From assembly GCF_014652235.1 (NCBI RefSeq), contig NZ_BMYK01000014.1:1-64000 (forward strand): a stretch of DNA of 64,000 nucleotides, in the 5' to 3' direction. Position numbers and translations under genes: made by a program. Origin of the DNA: Pseudorhodoferax aquiterrae (GTDB lineage: Bacteria > Pseudomonadota > Gammaproteobacteria > Burkholderiales > Burkholderiaceae_C). This document shows positions 62,439 through 64,000 of the stretch, piece after piece. Within the stretch, counting starts at the first letter, position 1; each line of letters starts with the position of its first letter. The notes beneath the pieces were generated by a model that saw only the letters and a program-made list of their open reading frames with translations, made no database searches and was not told the origin of the DNA.

Positions 62439-62452
62439 GATTGGAACCAATC
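62439..62452. promoter_or_regulatory. Palindrome between LysR and ilvD genes
   Basis: GATTGG-AA-CCAATC is a perfect inverted repeat midway in the 97-bp gap. Related words (ATGCCAAGCATAT near 62407 and TTGGCATAC near 62461) repeat around it. It is a candidate LysR operator with the usual pair of sites. Confidence 0.55.
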
Positions 62453-62503
62453 AAGCATCGTTGGCATACTGCGCGCTCCCCTGTTCCCCACGAGAGAGAC
62501 ACG

Positions 62504-64000
62504 ATGGAAACCAAGACCATCCAGATCAACCGCCGCTCGGCCAACATCACCGAAGGCAAGTCGCGCGCACCCAACCGCTCCATGTTCTACGCCATGGGCT
62601 ACGAGGAAGGCGACTTCAAGAAGCCCATGGTCGGCGTGGCCAACGGCCATTCCACGATCACGCCGTGCAACAGCGGCCTGCAGAAGCTGGCCGACGCAGC
62701 CATCGCCGGCATCGAGGAAGCGGGCGGCAACGCCCAGGTGTTCGGCACGCCCACGATCTCGGACGGCATGGCCATGGGCACCGAGGGCATGAAGTACTCC
62801 CTCGTGAGCCGCGAGGTCATCTCCGACTGCATCGAGACCTGCGTGGGCGGCCAGTGGATGGATGGCGTGCTCGTGGTGGGCGGCTGCGACAAGAACATGC
62901 CGGGCGGCATGATGGGCATGCTGCGCGCCAACGTGCCGGCCATCTACGTCTACGGCGGCACCATCCTGCCGGGCCGCTACCAGGGCAAGGACCTCAACAT
63001 CGTCAGCGTGTTCGAGGCCGTGGGCGAGAACGCGGCCGGCAAGCTCAGCGACCACGACCTGACTGAGATCGAGAAGCGCGCCATCCCGGGCACGGGCTCG
63101 TGCGGCGGCATGTACACGGCCAACACCATGTCCAGCGCCTTCGAAGCCCTGGGCATGAGCCTGCCCTACTCGTCCACCATGGCCAACCCGCACGACGAGA
63201 AGCAGAACTCGGCCAAGGAATCGGCCAAGGTGCTGATCGAGGCGATCAGGAAGGACCTGAAGCCGCGCGACATCGTCACCCGCAAGGCCATCGAGAACGC
63301 CGTGGCCGTGATCATGGCCACGGGGGGCTCCACCAATGCCGTGCTGCACTTCCTGGCCATCGCCCACGCGGCCGGTGTGGAATGGTCCATCGACGACTTC
63401 GAGCGCATGCGCAAGAAGATCCCCGTGATCTGCGACCTGAAGCCCAGCGGCAAGTACCTGGCCGTGGACCTGCACCAGGCCGGCGGCATTCCCGCCGTCA
63501 TGAAGGTGTTGCTGGACGCCGGCCTGCTGCACGGCGACTGCATCACGATCACGGGCAAGACCATCGCCGAGACGCTGGCCGACGTGCCGCCGCTGCGCGC
63601 CGACCAGGACGTGATCCGCCCGATCAGCAACCCCATGTACGCCGAAGGCCACCTGGCCATCCTCAAGGGCAACCTGTCGCCCGAAGGCGCCGTGGCCAAG
63701 ATCACGGGCCTCAAGAACCCCGTCATCACCGGCCCGGCCCGCGTGTTCGACGACGAGCAGTCGGCGCTGAAGGCCATCCTGGACGGCAAGATCCGGGCCG
63801 GCGACGTGATGGTGCTGCGCTACCTGGGCCCCAAGGGCGGCCCCGGCATGCCCGAGATGCTGGCGCCCACGGGCGCGCTGATCGGCGCCGGCCTGGGCGA
63901 GTCTGTCGGCCTGATCACCGACGGCCGTTTCTCCGGCGGCACCTGGGGCATGGTGGTCGGCCACGTGGCGCCCGAGGCCGCGGCCGGCGGCACCATCGCC
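62504..64000 (+). CDS. ilvD: Dihydroxy-acid dehydratase (partial, runs off the right edge)
   Basis: The 499 visible residues cover most of IlvD, which dehydrates dihydroxy acids in isoleucine, valine and pantothenate synthesis. The Fe-S cluster cysteines are in [21 protein letters not shown] and [15 protein letters not shown]. Further signatures are [13 protein letters not shown] and [11 protein letters not shown] near the right edge. The start ATG follows a GAGAGA-type Shine-Dalgarno. About 60-70 residues should lie beyond the window. Confidence 0.97.
   Translation, partial: METKTIQINRRSANITEGKSRAPNRSMFYAMGYEEGDFKKPMVGVANGHSTITPCNSGLQKLADAAIAGIEEAGGNAQVFGTPTISDGMAMGTEGMKYSLVSREVISDCIETCVGGQWMDGVLVVGGCDKNMPGGMMGMLRANVPAIYVYGGTILPGRYQGKDLNIVSVFEAVGENAAGKLSDHDLTEIEKRAIPGTGSCGGMYTANTMSSAFEALGMSLPYSSTMANPHDEKQNSAKESAKVLIEAIRKDLKPRDIVTRKAIENAVAVIMATGGSTNAVLHFLAIAHAAGVEWSIDDFERMRKKIPVICDLKPSGKYLAVDLHQAGGIPAVMKVLLDAGLLHGDCITITGKTIAETLADVPPLRADQDVIRPISNPMYAEGHLAILKGNLSPEGAVAKITGLKNPVITGPARVFDDEQSALKAILDGKIRAGDVMVLRYLGPKGGPGMPEMLAPTGALIGAGLGESVGLITDGRFSGGTWGMVVGHVAPEAAAGGTIA

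Noticed and set aside
1-64000. CRISPR array, tRNA, rRNA, IS element or prophage
   Set aside because: No regularly spaced repeats, cloverleaf genes, transposase, integrase or phage structural genes were seen.

Overview
The window is GC-rich DNA of the betaproteobacterial order Burkholderiales, most likely family Comamonadaceae; the genus cannot be fixed from the sequence. The grounds are the zapB-zapA-6S RNA order, the ccoNOQP/ccoGIS/hemN/fnr cluster, a Bug-type solute-binding protein, the LysR/ilvD divergent pair and the style of the intergenic repeats. There are no tRNA or rRNA genes, no CRISPR array, no insertion sequence and no phage genes. About 60 protein genes fill it densely, many joined by ATGA or TGATG overlaps.

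Layout. 1-306: non-coding repeat-like DNA. 307-6200 (minus): a cobalamin uptake and salvage operon (btuB-cobB-cobU-btuF-btuC) behind a cobalamin riboswitch. 6241-8731 (plus): zapB-like, zapA, 6S RNA, a TauE/SafE permease and an exported methyltransferase. 8944-10903: a choice-of-anchor A PEP-CTERM protein and a glycerophosphodiesterase. 11053-14246: a FecA-like TonB-dependent receptor coupled to a PepSY membrane protein. 14254-17485: a consensus LexA box followed by a radical SAM protein, a DUF4130-UdgX fusion and a flavodoxin-like protein. 17486-19567: a hairpin element with terminal inverted repeats, a LysR regulator and a pirin gene broken by deletion. 19626-24606 (minus): porin, small binding protein, chemoreceptor, HD-GYP protein and a small secreted protein.

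24968-42691 is a respiratory block for low oxygen: a TauE/SafE-like membrane protein, hemN, fnr, a small membrane protein, fixH-like, ccoG, ccoP, ccoQ, ccoO and ccoN, then ccoS, ccoI and a universal stress gene. Three FNR boxes of the same form (TTGAC-N4-ATCAA) lie at hemN/fnr, ccoN and ccoI/usp. A soxR-RND efflux module with a consensus SoxR box sits between the ccoN and ccoS-ccoI parts.

42717-52900: an SDR, a DJ-1/PfpI protein divergent from a MocR-type regulator, a quinone oxidoreductase divergent from a frameshifted LysR gene, a GAF protein, and a malonate operon (matR-matA-Bug protein-matB). 53054-64000: a cinA-like/oxidoreductase-like/TPR trio, lgt, a DUF924 gene, a kefC-like antiporter, a small membrane gene with a terminator, an SDR-ALDH-lipoprotein operon with its divergent LysR gene, and a LysR gene divergent from ilvD, which runs off the right edge.

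The strongest leads for new biology are the SOS-controlled radical SAM/UdgX/flavodoxin operon, the 223-bp element with inverted ends at 17492-17714, the exported methyltransferase, the exported cyclic-nucleotide-binding-like lipoprotein, and the porin/binding protein/chemoreceptor/HD-GYP cluster.
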